Assembly: GCA_003243965.1 (NCBI GenBank)
Contig: QHBO01000017.1
Location: 1 to 64,000 of the forward strand
Source of the DNA: Chloroflexota bacterium
GTDB taxonomy: Bacteria > Chloroflexota > Limnocylindria > QHBO01
Direction: 5' to 3'
DNA length: 64,000 nt
Every line of letters starts with the position of its first letter. Within the stretch, counting starts at the first letter, position 1. Of this stretch, positions 51,853 through 61,049 are shown in pieces. A program made the translations under genes and the position numbers. The notes under the pieces were generated by a model, which saw only the letters and a program-made list of their open reading frames with translations, was not told the origin of the DNA and did no database searches.

Positions 51853-52263
51853 TCACGGAAGGAGACCCACCTGCTTGTACAGGCCGAACATGTCGACCAC
51901 GTTCCAGTGTTCGGACATCTTCCCGGCGACGACCCGGTACATGTCGATCCCTCGCATCGTGAACGCCCGACCCGTGGCCTGGAGGCCAAGGAACTCGCCG
52001 CGATGAAGGGCCGAATGGCTCCATCGAACCACGACCATGTCGCGCTCAGCGATCATGTCGTGCACCGTCCAGTGGGGATCGAACGCATCGAACAGGTATT
52101 CGACCCGCTGTTTGAGCCCGTTGCGTCCAGGTCCCTGCTCCGGAAAGGCGGCGTGGTCGAGGTAGTCCTCGGCTACGATCAGGTCCAGCGCCGCCACGTC
52201 CCGGCTGTTGAGGATGTCCTCCTTGTAGCGTCGGATAACGGCCCTATTGATTTCGATGCTCAT
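51853..52263 (-). CDS. SnoaL-like ester cyclase family protein
   Basis: The 136-residue NTF2/SnoaL-like protein has the start INRAVIRRYKEDILNSRDVA, the YLDHAAFPEQGPG segment, and an ending GKMSEHWNVVDMFGLYKQVG typical of the family, including the EHW signature. Family members are polyketide cyclases or unknown small-molecule enzymes. Same direction as its paralogue, 31 bp downstream of it. Confidence 0.82.
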   Translation of the reverse strand: MSIEINRAVIRRYKEDILNSRDVAALDLIVAEDYLDHAAFPEQGPGRNGLKQRVEYLFDAFDPHWTVHDMIAERDMVVVRWSHSALHRGEFLGLQATGRAFTMRGIDMYRVVAGKMSEHWNVVDMFGLYKQVGLLP

Positions 52264-52294
52264 GACGCCCTCCGCGGAACCGACGTGCTGCCGG

Positions 52295-52729
52295 CTAGGC
52301 GCCGGCGGTTTCAGGCTGCGGGATCAGACCGAGCTGCTGCATCTGCGCCAGCTGGTCGACCACGTGCCAGTGCTCGGCGAGCTTGCCGCCGCGCAGTCCA
52401 TGGATGTCGATGCCGGCGATGCCGAACTCCTTGCCCGTGGCTGGCATGCCCATGAAGCCACCGCTGTCGATGCCGGCGTTGGTCCAGCGGACCGCTACCT
52501 TGTCGCCCTCGGCGATGACGTCCTCGATGGTGAAGTGCAGCGGGTTGAAGGCGCCGCAAAGTCCGGCGACTCGGGCCTTCAGGTCGGCGAGCCCGTTGCC
52601 CTGGCCAGGAAACGGATCGTGCTCGACGTAGTCCTCGACCGCGAGCTCGTCGAGCAGGTCCATGTTGCGCTGGTTGAGAACCTCATCGTAGTAGCGGCGG
52701 ACGACCGCCTTGTTGTCCTGTTCCGACAT
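52295..52729 (-). CDS. SnoaL-like ester cyclase family protein (paralogue)
   Basis: The 144-residue protein is closely related to the downstream gene (NKAVVRRYYDEVLNQRNMDL, VEHDPFPGQGNG, KLAEHWHVVDQLAQMQQLGL). The pair probably arose by tandem duplication. It is divergent from the XRE/NB-ARC regulator (150 bp), which may control the pair. AGGAAG precedes the ATG. Confidence 0.82.
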   Translation of the reverse strand: MSEQDNKAVVRRYYDEVLNQRNMDLLDELAVEDYVEHDPFPGQGNGLADLKARVAGLCGAFNPLHFTIEDVIAEGDKVAVRWTNAGIDSGGFMGMPATGKEFGIAGIDIHGLRGGKLAEHWHVVDQLAQMQQLGLIPQPETAGA

Positions 52730-52879
52730 GACGCTTCCTCTTCCTTACTGTGTTCGTGATGTACCCACCTTCGGCGAGTTACCCGCGGATCGCCACCACG
52801 TCTACCCACCGTCCGTCCACCGACTTGCCGCACTGGTCGTGGTAGCGAAGCTACGACCACGCGCGATGGAAGCTCAAGC

Positions 52880-55216
52880 TTGAGCAGTTCGGCGACGGGG
52901 TTCGGAGCTCGGGTCCGGAAGTTGCGCGTTGCGGCAGGCTTGACCCAGGCCGAGCTGGCGGAGCAGGCGGGCATCAGCGAACGCACCGTCAGCGACCTGG
53001 AGCGCGGGCTGCGACGCACGGTCTACCCGGCTACCGCGCGCCAGCTGGCTGCCTCTCTGGGAGTGGGCAGCACCGACCTCCCGGCCTTTCTGTCTGAAGC
53101 TCGGAGCCGATCTGACGTCGCCGCAGACGCGCACGATGAGATTGTTGCGATTCCCGGCGCGTACAGAGCCCGCGTCCCGGCCCCTGTGACGGCGCTGCTT
53201 GGGCGTGAGTCGGAGCTCGCCGCCACATTGGCGATGGTCCGTGACCCCGATGTGCGACTGCTCACGCTGGTGGGCCCGGGCGGGATCGGCAAGACGCGCC
53301 TGGCCACGGAGGTCGCAAACCTGGTCCGGGATGACTTCGCGGGCGGCGTGCACTTCGTCGGTCTCTCCGCCATCGACGACCCGGACATCGTGCCCGCGAC
53401 GATCGCTGGTGCGGTCGGGCTGGCGGGCGTGGGTGCGAGCCTGTCAGAGGCTCTGGCGCAACGGCTGGGTCAGGCCGAGGCGTTGCTCGTGCTGGACACG
53501 TTCGAGCACCTCCTGCCGGCGGGTTCCGTGATCGGCGAATTGCTTGCGCTGTGCCCGGGCCTCACGGCGCTCGTCACCAGCCGCACGCCGCTCCACCTTC
53601 TCGGAGAGCGGCAGGTTCCCGTCCAGCCCTTGGCCGTCCGCACTGAGGCCGGCGAGTCCGTCTTGCCGCCAGCGGTGGCGCTCTTCCTCGAGCGCGCTGC
53701 GGCAGTAGACCCCGATTTCAAGCTCACGCACGATGCTCGCGAGGTCGTCACGTCCATCTGCTCGCGATTGGACGGCCTGCCGTTGGCGATCGAGCTGGCT
53801 GCAGCCAGGGTCAGGCACATGCCGCTCGCCACACTGCGCACCCAGCTTGACTATCGCCTCGAAGCCCTGGTCGGAGGTGCCCGTGACCTGCCCCCGCGAC
53901 AGCAGACGATGCGAGCCACGATGGACTGGAGCTACACGCTGCTTGGCGCGGCCGAAATGCGGCTGTTCCGCAGCCTGGCTGCCTTTCGGGGCGGTTTCGG
54001 GACCGATGCCGCCGCCGCCATGATCCAGACCGTCGAGCCCCCGGGCACACCCGATGTCATGCCGGCCCTGAGCGCGCTGGTCGACGCCAGCCTGGTGATG
54101 CTGGCTCCGGGTTCATCGGAGGAAGGGCGCTACCGGATGCTCGACGTGACCCGCGACTACGCCGTCGAGCGATCAGTCGCGGCACGCGAGTTCGAGGGCC
54201 TCCGGCGGCGCCACGCCGACTTCTTCCTCGTCCTCGCCGAACGGGCCGAGCCGGAGCTGCGTGGGGCCAAGCAACGAGATTGGTATACCCGCCTCTTCGC
54301 TGATGAGGGGAACTTTCGCGCGGCAATGACATGGGCCCTCGCGGCGGGCGAATTCGACCTCGGACTCCGGATGGCTGGAGCCCTCTGGATGTTCTGGCGT
54401 TGGGCCGGCCTGTTCGCAGAAGGTCGGGCATGGCTGGAAGCGGCCCTCGCCGTCAGTCCCGCCTCACCGCTCGAGGTCCGTTGCCAGGGCCTGTGGGGCG
54501 CTGGCTGGCTCGCTTACCACCAGGGCGACTACCGACGCACCGGCGAGGTGGGCGCACAGATGCTGAGCGAGCTCGGTGAAGGCGGCTACGACCTGCAACG
54601 CCGCAATGCGCACACCCTGGTCGGGAATGCAGCCCTCGGCGAGGGTCGTGATAAGGAAGCCATCGAAGCACTGTGCGAAGCCGTCGCTCTCACGCAGTCG
54701 CCGGAGGGCACATGGCACCAGGCGACGTCGTCGCTGAACCTGGGCACCGCGCAGATGCATGCTGGCCAGGTGGCCGCGGCGAGGGAACTCTTCGAGCGCG
54801 CGCTGACCATCTATCAGGAGCTCGGTGACCGCCACTTCCTCGCCCGCACGCTGATCCAGGTCGGCTACGCGGAGCTTCTGGCCTCAGGTCCCGTCAACGC
54901 GGCACCCGCGATCGCGCGCGCCATGGAGATCGTGGCCGAAATCGGTGATGGTTGGGGGATCGCCGAAGGCCTGGAGGCTGTCGCGACCCTGCGGTCTATC
55001 AGCCAGCCACGATCAACCGTACTATTGGCAGCCGCGGCTGCTCATCTGCGGGAGCGGATCTCCATGCGTCAGCACGCCGCCGATGCCGTCATCAACCGGA
55101 TGTACCTGGATCGGGCCCGGAAGAGCCTGACCGCCGAAGCCATTGCCGAGACCTGGCGGGAAGGGCACGCGATGACGCTAGCTGAGGCTCTCGCCGAGGC
55201 CCAGGCGATCGATTGA
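52880..55216 (+). CDS. XRE HTH regulator with NB-ARC-type ATPase and TPR domain
   Basis: This 778-residue protein has an N-terminal XRE HTH (about 8-62: LRVAAGLTQAELAEQAGISE), an AAA/NB-ARC module with Walker A GPGGIGKTR (132-140) and GLPLAIELAAARVR, then TPR repeats (ALCEAVALTQSPEGTWHQA). This is the AfsR/SARP-like or BTAD-less signalling ATPase layout. TTG start at 52880 directly before the HTH. Divergent from the SnoaL pair. Confidence 0.85.
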   Translation: MSSSATGFGARVRKLRVAAGLTQAELAEQAGISERTVSDLERGLRRTVYPATARQLAASLGVGSTDLPAFLSEARSRSDVAADAHDEIVAIPGAYRARVPAPVTALLGRESELAATLAMVRDPDVRLLTLVGPGGIGKTRLATEVANLVRDDFAGGVHFVGLSAIDDPDIVPATIAGAVGLAGVGASLSEALAQRLGQAEALLVLDTFEHLLPAGSVIGELLALCPGLTALVTSRTPLHLLGERQVPVQPLAVRTEAGESVLPPAVALFLERAAAVDPDFKLTHDAREVVTSICSRLDGLPLAIELAAARVRHMPLATLRTQLDYRLEALVGGARDLPPRQQTMRATMDWSYTLLGAAEMRLFRSLAAFRGGFGTDAAAAMIQTVEPPGTPDVMPALSALVDASLVMLAPGSSEEGRYRMLDVTRDYAVERSVAAREFEGLRRRHADFFLVLAERAEPELRGAKQRDWYTRLFADEGNFRAAMTWALAAGEFDLGLRMAGALWMFWRWAGLFAEGRAWLEAALAVSPASPLEVRCQGLWGAGWLAYHQGDYRRTGEVGAQMLSELGEGGYDLQRRNAHTLVGNAALGEGRDKEAIEALCEAVALTQSPEGTWHQATSSLNLGTAQMHAGQVAAARELFERALTIYQELGDRHFLARTLIQVGYAELLASGPVNAAPAIARAMEIVAEIGDGWGIAEGLEAVATLRSISQPRSTVLLAAAAAHLRERISMRQHAADAVINRMYLDRARKSLTAEAIAETWREGHAMTLAEALAEAQAID

Positions 55217-55400
55217 GCATGCTGCCGGCTGTCCCGGCGCCTCCTGTCGTGTCTGGCCTCTCGGCAGCCACATCGACAAGCCCCGGAATCCGGTGACGGG
55301 AGCCCGGCTCGTCGGCTGACCATGAGTGGCCACTGCCGCTGGCGGCGTGACATCACAATCGATCGGCGCCGGGTCGTTCGGGACGCCTCACCGATCGGAG

Positions 55401-55651
55401 CACAGCGCTCGCCCGACGCGAGCGTGATTGCTCTCTGACCACAGCGCTCTCAGTCCGCTTGCGTTTCAACCGCACCAGGGCACTATCTCGGCGAGCCATC
55501 GGTGCGAAATGGTCTCCGCGAAGGACGTCAGATGCTCCGAAAGGTCGAGATTAGCCTTCTCGGCCGTTACAGCGCTTCGACCCCATCGCGCCTAGGACAT
55601 ATAAACTATGTCGATTACGTTCGCTCCCCCACTCGGGGCGGCACAGCGCTC
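55401..55651 (+). repeat. repeated CACAGCGCTC arm-type motifs
   Basis: Exact 10-mers lie at 55401-55410, 55440-55449 and 55642-55651. Further copies are at 55812-55821, 51597-51606 and 44117-44126. The 55642 copy extends to the full 12-bp arm next to the tRNA 5' half. Candidate recombinase arm-binding sites. Confidence 0.55.
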
Positions 55652-55702
55652 AGCCTCGGATGCATGTCAAGCAAGTGCTCTAACCAGCTGAGCTAGCCGC
55701 CC
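55642..55702 (-). repeat. attachment-site copy: orphan tRNA-Val 5' half plus inverted arm
   Basis: 55661-55702 is the 5' half of tRNA-Val (acceptor strand through anticodon loop). On its left, 7 nt away, is CACAGCGCTCAG (55642-55653), the exact reverse complement of the arm beside the 3' halves. The half gene cannot fold as a tRNA. Confidence 0.88.
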
Positions 55703-56660
55703 GCCGAATCTGCTGGATTCGTGCTCGGTTTGGCTACATGAGTGTACGCCAGCGAGCCCGTCGAACCGGTCGCGATCGTATCAGAACTCATATCTGAGGG
55801 CGAATGCCGACCACAGCGCTCGAATGCCACATGATTGTAGGTTTCCATCGGCCGGAATACGGTTCGCGCTCCTCGCCTTCCCTCCCGGTCGCGCGCTCGC
55901 TTCGCTTTCGCCGTGGCGAGGCTGGACCAACCATCTTGCGGGATCCGCGGGAGTAGGGCGAGTGACCTCACGGAGAACCGCTAGGGGCCGCGCCGCGGCT
56001 TGTGATCACCCATGCTGAATCGCCGATGCAGAGGCCGGGTGGGTGTCTCGCGACTTGCAAACCCTCGGGCCCAAATGCGATTCGCTCGCCAGTCGTGCAG
56101 CGACCAGCAAGATCGCCATCGTCGGAATGGATAGCCAGCTCAGTCCGGTGCGGCAGTGCGGTTTTCAGGGAGGTCGATCCCGCCGCGGGCATCGGCCTCA
56201 CGGATCGTCAGCGCTAAGTTGGCATGCGACGAGTACCTCGCCCTGACGGCGTCAGCCGAGGCGCGGGTTCATGTGGCGCGCCGGGATGGATGCGCGAACG
56301 CGCGGTGCTCGCGCCAAGGTCTTCGGGGAAGCGCCGCCACCGGCCTGGCGGCAGCAATCCACGCCAGAACCTGCCCGGCCAGGCGCAGGCCGATCCCGCG
56401 GCGAAGCCCCGGCCGATTCGGTGAGCATGTCAGTCATGCCGTGTCCTCCAGGTGATCGCTTTACCGATTGCTATCGGCGCTTGACCGTACGTTGGATCTA
56501 GGCGTGGCGCATGGGCAGTGCTCCCCAAATTGCTAGGCGACCCTACCCATGTTGGTCCGCCCGACAACCTCGACAGGCGATGCGCTCGTGTATTGCGGGC
56601 CGCGGCACGATCTCGCCGAGGGCGGTCGGGCCAATCGCAATCGCCGTATGAGATAATCCC
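55703..56660. other. stretch without a supported gene
   Basis: The first 130 bp resemble the region upstream of the intact tRNA-Val in diverged form. Beyond that only short competing ORFs occur; the minus-strand frame 55968-56201 looks slightly coding but is unrecognised. Confidence 0.4.
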
Positions 56661-57143
56661 TTGTGGAGTGGGACTCCTCGAACGAGAACCGTTTTTCGCA
56701 GCGCTCACCGGGACGCGATCCCGCTGTACGGCAGTGGCGGGTTCTGCAGCTACGCTGACACTCGCCTCACGTCTCAGCACGGCTGGTGGGCGGCCCACGG
56801 CTTCGGGTTGGTCAAGATGAAGGTCGGCCGAGATCCGGCCATCGACGCGCATCGCGTCGATGTCGCGCGGGCTGCGATCGGCCCCGACGTCGAGCTGTTC
56901 GTCGACGCCAACGGGCATGTTGATCGCGGAACTGGCCTGGTGCTGCTCAGCTCGAAGTTGCGCTGCGAGCCCCGGGGCCCGTCCTCATCGAGGCCATCGG
57001 TTGATCCGGTCGAGGTGCCGCTGCCTGCGAAGATGACTCCGAACCAGGCGAGGAAGTTCGCCGAGCCGCTGCTGCGCGGCCAACCGGACTGGGTCGCCAT
57101 CGCCACGAACGCGATCGGCGGGAAGATCCGCGAGATGGTCTGA
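56661..57143 (+). pseudogene. chimeric remnant: enolase-superfamily piece joined to a TPP-enzyme C-terminus
   Basis: The first part (IPLYGSGGFCSYADTRL, VKMKVGRDPAIDAHRVDVA, VELFVDANGH) is the N-terminal/barrel region of a mandelate-racemase-like enzyme with its Lys and Asp motifs. After a scrambled stretch, VDPVEVPLPAKMTPNQARKF and LLRGQPDW match the end of pyruvate-oxidase-type TPP enzymes. Neither protein is complete. Confidence 0.65.
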
Positions 57144-57173
57144 CGACATGTCGCCCCGTTCGCTGGATGTCAC

Positions 57174-59486
57174 ATGACCACCGCACCCGGAACCCGCACG
57201 GATCAACCGACCGGGGATCGGCCGCCCCTGAACGGATCGAGCTCGAACGGTCGGGATGATCGAAAGCAGCAGGTGCTGACGAAGACGCAGTCGTCGTTCG
57301 TTCGAAGCATCAGCGACGCCGTCGTCATCAAGGACGGTGAGCCGTTCTTCCTGTGTCCGCCCAATGGCCAGATCCCGACCGACGGCAAGCACGGGTACGG
57401 TCTGTATCTGCACGACACAAGATTCGTGTCGGGGTACGAAGTGCGGATCCTCGGGATTGCGCCGGATTCCCTGGCGGCCACGGCGGCCGCCGGAACGACG
57501 GCGATTCTCGAGCTGACAAACCCCGAGATTCGGCTCGAGAATGGCCGAATGATCGGCAAGGACCGGCTCGCCATTCGATGGACCCGCGCTCTCGACGGAA
57601 GCACGGCCGAGCTTCACGACACACTCGCCGTGCACAACTACGACACGGACGACGTCACCCTGTGCGTCCGTCTCGAGTTCGCGGCGGGGTTCCGCGACAT
57701 CTTCGAGATCCGGGGGCTGCTGAAATCACCGCCAGGCGTGGAGGAGAAGCCCGCTTGGGATGGCGACGAGCTCGCGTTCCGGTACCGCGGAACCGACAAG
57801 GTTCACCGCTCGCTGATCGCGTCGTTCGAGCCCGCTCCTGCGGCCCAGGACGGCGCCGCGGCCGAGATCGTGCTGGCCGTCCCGGGTCGCGGATCAGCGA
57901 GCCTCGAGGTCCGGCTGCGAATCGGCGAGGAGGTCGAGCCGGGGGGCTCGCCGATCGAGCGAGGTTCGCCACCGTCAGCGCAACCGCGGCGGGCGACTCG
58001 TGCGGCGGCGAGAACCGACACGGCGCTTCCGGCCGCCGGGGGCGACCTGCGGAGGACGTCGGTCCATACGAATGCTCTCGTGTTCGACGCCGCGATCGGC
58101 CGCTCGCTCGATGATCTCGATCTGCTGCGGGCCGAGCTCGGCGGACGACAGTATTTCAGCGCGGGCATCCCGTGGTTCGCCACCCTCTTCGGTCGGGACT
58201 CGTTGATCGCTGCCTACCAGATGCTGGCATTCGATCCGACCGTGGCCGCTGACACGTTGCGGTCGCTGGCCAGTCGGCAGGGCTCGAAGGTTGACGATTG
58301 GCGGGATGAGGAGCCCGGCAAGATCCTGCACGAGCTGCGGGTCGGCGAGTTGGCTCGGCTCGACGAGATCCCGCAGACCCCGTACTTCGGGACGGTCGAT
58401 GCGACCCCTCTGTTCCTGATCCTCCTCGGCGAGCACGCGGCCTGGACCGGTTCTCTGGAGCTGTTCCACGAGCTCCGGGACAACGTGGACCGGGCGCTCA
58501 CCTGGATCGACGGTGCCGCGATTTCCAGCGGTCATGGGTACGTCGAGTACGCCAGCGCCTCCGGAAAGGGCCTCGCCAATCAGGGTTGGAAGGACTCGGG
58601 CGACGCGATCATCGACGCCGACGGCCGAATCGCCGAGCCGCCGATCGCGCTGGCCGAGGTCCAGGGCTACGTTTTCGCGGCGAAGCTCGGAATGGCCGAG
58701 CTATTCGAGCGCGACGGTGACATCCAGCGCGCAGCGCGCCTCCGTCTGGACGCAGCCGAGCTCCAGGATCGCTTCGAGCGCGATTTCTGGTCTGATCGGC
58801 TGGGTTGCTATGTCCTGGCCCTCCAGAAGAACGGCAAGCCCTGTGCCGTCGTGGCGTCCAATGCCGGACAGGTCCTCTTTTCTGGGATCGCGTCGGCGGC
58901 TCATGCGCAGGTCGTTGAACAGCGCTTGATGGCCGACGACATGTTCAGCGGCTGGGGCATCCGGACCCTGTCGCGCGAATCGGTTGGTTATAACCCGATC
59001 GGCTACCACCTCGGCACCGTGTGGCCGCACGACAACAGCCTGATCGCGGCCGGCTTCCGGCGGTACGGGTTCGACGATGCAGCCGAGCGGCTGCTCGAAG
59101 CGCTCGTCGAGACGGCCGCGGACTTCGAGCACCAGCGTCTGCCGGAGTGCTTCGCCGGCCTAGGGAGGAGCGTCTTCGGGATTCCCGTTCGCTATCCCGT
59201 GGCCTGCCATCCGCAGGCCTGGGCGGCCGGCAGTATTCCCTACCTGTTGACGGTGACCCTCGGGCTCGAGCCCCGGGCTTTCGAGCGGCGACTCCGGATC
59301 CGCAGGCCGCAGCTCCCGTCGTTCGTCGATCGGCTCGAGCTTCGCGGCCTCCGGGTCGGCGACGCTCGGGTTGACCTCGTTTTCCAGCGAACCGATGGTA
59401 GCACTGCTGTCTCGGTCGCGAGCATCGAAGGCAAGCTCGACGTTGAGCTCGATCGCGAGGACTCGAATATCCGAGGGAAGGGCTGA
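57174..59486 (+). CDS. amylo-alpha-1,6-glucosidase/glycogen debranching-type enzyme
   Basis: The 770-residue protein has an N-terminal GDE_N-like beta domain (FLCPPNGQIPTDGKHGYGLY, LHDTRFVSGYE). A C-terminal (alpha/alpha)6 glycosidase domain follows, with PWFATLFGRDSLIAAYQML, GLANQGWKDSGDAI (catalytic Asp region) and YHLGTVWPHDNSLIA. Such enzymes hydrolyse alpha-1,6 branches of glycogen or act on trehalose/sucrose-like glucosides in stress metabolism. First gene of a three-gene plus-strand operon (4 bp to the next). Confidence 0.88.
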   Translation: MTTAPGTRTDQPTGDRPPLNGSSSNGRDDRKQQVLTKTQSSFVRSISDAVVIKDGEPFFLCPPNGQIPTDGKHGYGLYLHDTRFVSGYEVRILGIAPDSLAATAAAGTTAILELTNPEIRLENGRMIGKDRLAIRWTRALDGSTAELHDTLAVHNYDTDDVTLCVRLEFAAGFRDIFEIRGLLKSPPGVEEKPAWDGDELAFRYRGTDKVHRSLIASFEPAPAAQDGAAAEIVLAVPGRGSASLEVRLRIGEEVEPGGSPIERGSPPSAQPRRATRAAARTDTALPAAGGDLRRTSVHTNALVFDAAIGRSLDDLDLLRAELGGRQYFSAGIPWFATLFGRDSLIAAYQMLAFDPTVAADTLRSLASRQGSKVDDWRDEEPGKILHELRVGELARLDEIPQTPYFGTVDATPLFLILLGEHAAWTGSLELFHELRDNVDRALTWIDGAAISSGHGYVEYASASGKGLANQGWKDSGDAIIDADGRIAEPPIALAEVQGYVFAAKLGMAELFERDGDIQRAARLRLDAAELQDRFERDFWSDRLGCYVLALQKNGKPCAVVASNAGQVLFSGIASAAHAQVVEQRLMADDMFSGWGIRTLSRESVGYNPIGYHLGTVWPHDNSLIAAGFRRYGFDDAAERLLEALVETAADFEHQRLPECFAGLGRSVFGIPVRYPVACHPQAWAAGSIPYLLTVTLGLEPRAFERRLRIRRPQLPSFVDRLELRGLRVGDARVDLVFQRTDGSTAVSVASIEGKLDVELDREDSNIRGKG

Positions 59487-59490
59487 TCAG

Positions 59491-59964
59491 GTGGCCCTTA
59501 GATCGATCGCACTGGTCGCCCTGGCGGTCGTTGGCTTCGCGATCTCGGCGTACCTCGCTGCGTTCGAGCTCGGTATCGTGGCCCACGTGTGGGACCCGCT
59601 ATTCGGCGACGGCAGCCGGCGGGTCCTGACCTCTGCGATCGCGAGAGTGTTGCCCGTACCGGACGCCGCCCTCGGAGGGGCCGCCTACCTCGTCGATGGC
59701 TTGCTGGCTGCCGTGCTTATGGTTCGGCCGCGTGGGCGGCTCGTCGTCGCGTCTGCGCTGGCCGTGATCGCGTCTGCCGGGGCGGTCGTCGCGTTCGCCC
59801 TCGTGGTCGTCCAGGCAGCGTTCGTCGGCGCCTTCTGCGCGCTATGTCTGGCGTCGGCCGCGGTGTCGGCGGCCCTCGCGTTCGGCGCCCTCGTTGAATG
59901 GCGGGCCCGACAGCGCGATCACCAATTCCACGACGACCAATCCGGGGAGGTCGTGTCTTCGTGA
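59491..59964 (+). CDS. VKOR-like membrane protein
   Basis: This 157-residue protein has four membrane helices, the VKOR-type WDPLFGDG and VPDAALGGAAYLVD segments, and the active CXXC as CALC (C116, C119). The second, shuttling cysteine pair of VKOR is absent (GSRRVL where a Cys is often found), so it may be a variant or need a partner thioredoxin. GTG start 4 bp after the debranching gene; GTGA overlap with the SDR. Confidence 0.75.
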   Translation: MALRSIALVALAVVGFAISAYLAAFELGIVAHVWDPLFGDGSRRVLTSAIARVLPVPDAALGGAAYLVDGLLAAVLMVRPRGRLVVASALAVIASAGAVVAFALVVVQAAFVGAFCALCLASAAVSAALAFGALVEWRARQRDHQFHDDQSGEVVSS

Positions 59965-60959
59965 TCGTTGTTGTCACTGGAGCATCGGCAGGGGTCGGCC
60001 GGGCGACAGTGCGGGCATTCGCGGGCGCTGGTTGGGATGTTGGGTTGATCGCCCGCGGGGCGGCTGGCCTCGAGGCGGCGGCCGGCGAGGTCAGGGCAGT
60101 CGGTCGACGCGCGCTCGTCCTGCCGCTCGACCTCGCGGACGCGGACGCGGTCGAGGCCGCCGCAGAACGCGTCGAACAGGAGCTTGGACCGATCGACGTC
60201 TGGATCAATGACGCGATGGAGTCGGTCTTCGCACCCGTCAGCGAGACGAAGCCCGATGAGTATCGGCGGGTGACCGAGGTCAACTACCTCGGCTACGTCC
60301 ACGGGACCCTAGCGGCCTTACGGCGAATGACTCCACGAGACTCGGGGGTTATCGTCCAGATCGGGTCGGCCCTCGCCTACCGTTCGATCCCGCTCCAGTC
60401 GGCGTACTGCGCCACCAAACACGCGATCGTCGGCTTCACGGACTCCTTGCGCTGCGAACTCATCCACGATCGCAGCCACGTGCGCGTCACGGTCGTTCAT
60501 ATGCCGGCGCTCAACACGCCACAGTTCGGGTGGGTCCGGAGCCGACTACCCAATCGTGCACAACCGGTCCCTCCGATCTTCCAGCCCGAGGTCGCGGCGC
60601 GGGCGATCCTCTTTGCGGCCACGCATCCGCGCCGGGAACTGTTCGTCGGCGGGCCGACCCTGCTCGCGGTCTGGGGTCAGAAGTTCGTGCCCGGCCGCCT
60701 CGACTGGTATCTCGGGCGAACCGGGTACGACGCGCAGCAGACCGGTGATCGACAGCACGATCGCGCCGACAACCTCGATCGTCCGCTGGACCAGCTGGAG
60801 GATCACGGGGCCCACGGGCACTTCGATCAGCGATCCCATCCATGGTCGCCGATGCTCGAGCTATCGATCCATCGCCGTCTCGTGGCAGTCGTGGCCGCGG
60901 CGGGTCTGACGGTGCTCGTCGCGATGCGCTTGGCCGCGGGCCAGCGCGATGGCCGGTGA
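59961..60959 (+). CDS. short-chain dehydrogenase/reductase
   Basis: The 332-residue classical SDR has nucleotide motif TGASAGVG (6-13), catalytic Ser136, Tyr149 and Lys153 (YCATK), and NDAM replacing the usual NNAG. After the Rossmann domain it has a C-terminal extension ending in a membrane helix (LVAVVAAAGLTVLVAMRLAA), as in some SDRs annotated near stress operons. GTG start overlapping the VKOR-like stop. Confidence 0.85.
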   Translation: MIVVVTGASAGVGRATVRAFAGAGWDVGLIARGAAGLEAAAGEVRAVGRRALVLPLDLADADAVEAAAERVEQELGPIDVWINDAMESVFAPVSETKPDEYRRVTEVNYLGYVHGTLAALRRMTPRDSGVIVQIGSALAYRSIPLQSAYCATKHAIVGFTDSLRCELIHDRSHVRVTVVHMPALNTPQFGWVRSRLPNRAQPVPPIFQPEVAARAILFAATHPRRELFVGGPTLLAVWGQKFVPGRLDWYLGRTGYDAQQTGDRQHDRADNLDRPLDQLEDHGAHGHFDQRSHPWSPMLELSIHRRLVAVVAAAGLTVLVAMRLAAGQRDGR

Positions 60960-61049
60960 GGCGCCCGACCCCGGTCACGTCTTGTCTGGCGGAGCGAGTA
61001 ACGTCTGCACTGCGCAGGCCCGGTCCAGCGTGCATCGGAGAGGCGTGGC

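Larger units (their letters stand above)
51483..55660. mobile_element. integrated cassette E0 on the 5' side of tRNA-Val
   Basis: It lies between the 5' end of the intact tRNA-Val and an orphan 5' half at 55661. It contains two SnoaL-like genes, a large XRE/NB-ARC regulator and several copies of CACAGCGCTC. The sequence upstream of the intact tRNA and upstream of the orphan half is similar but diverged, consistent with an element-borne replacement of the 5' half. Confidence 0.55.

Noticed and set aside
55968-56201. Minus-strand ORF of 77 codons in the right-hand gap
   Set aside because: Composition is slightly coding-like but there is no recognisable motif or neighbour relation.
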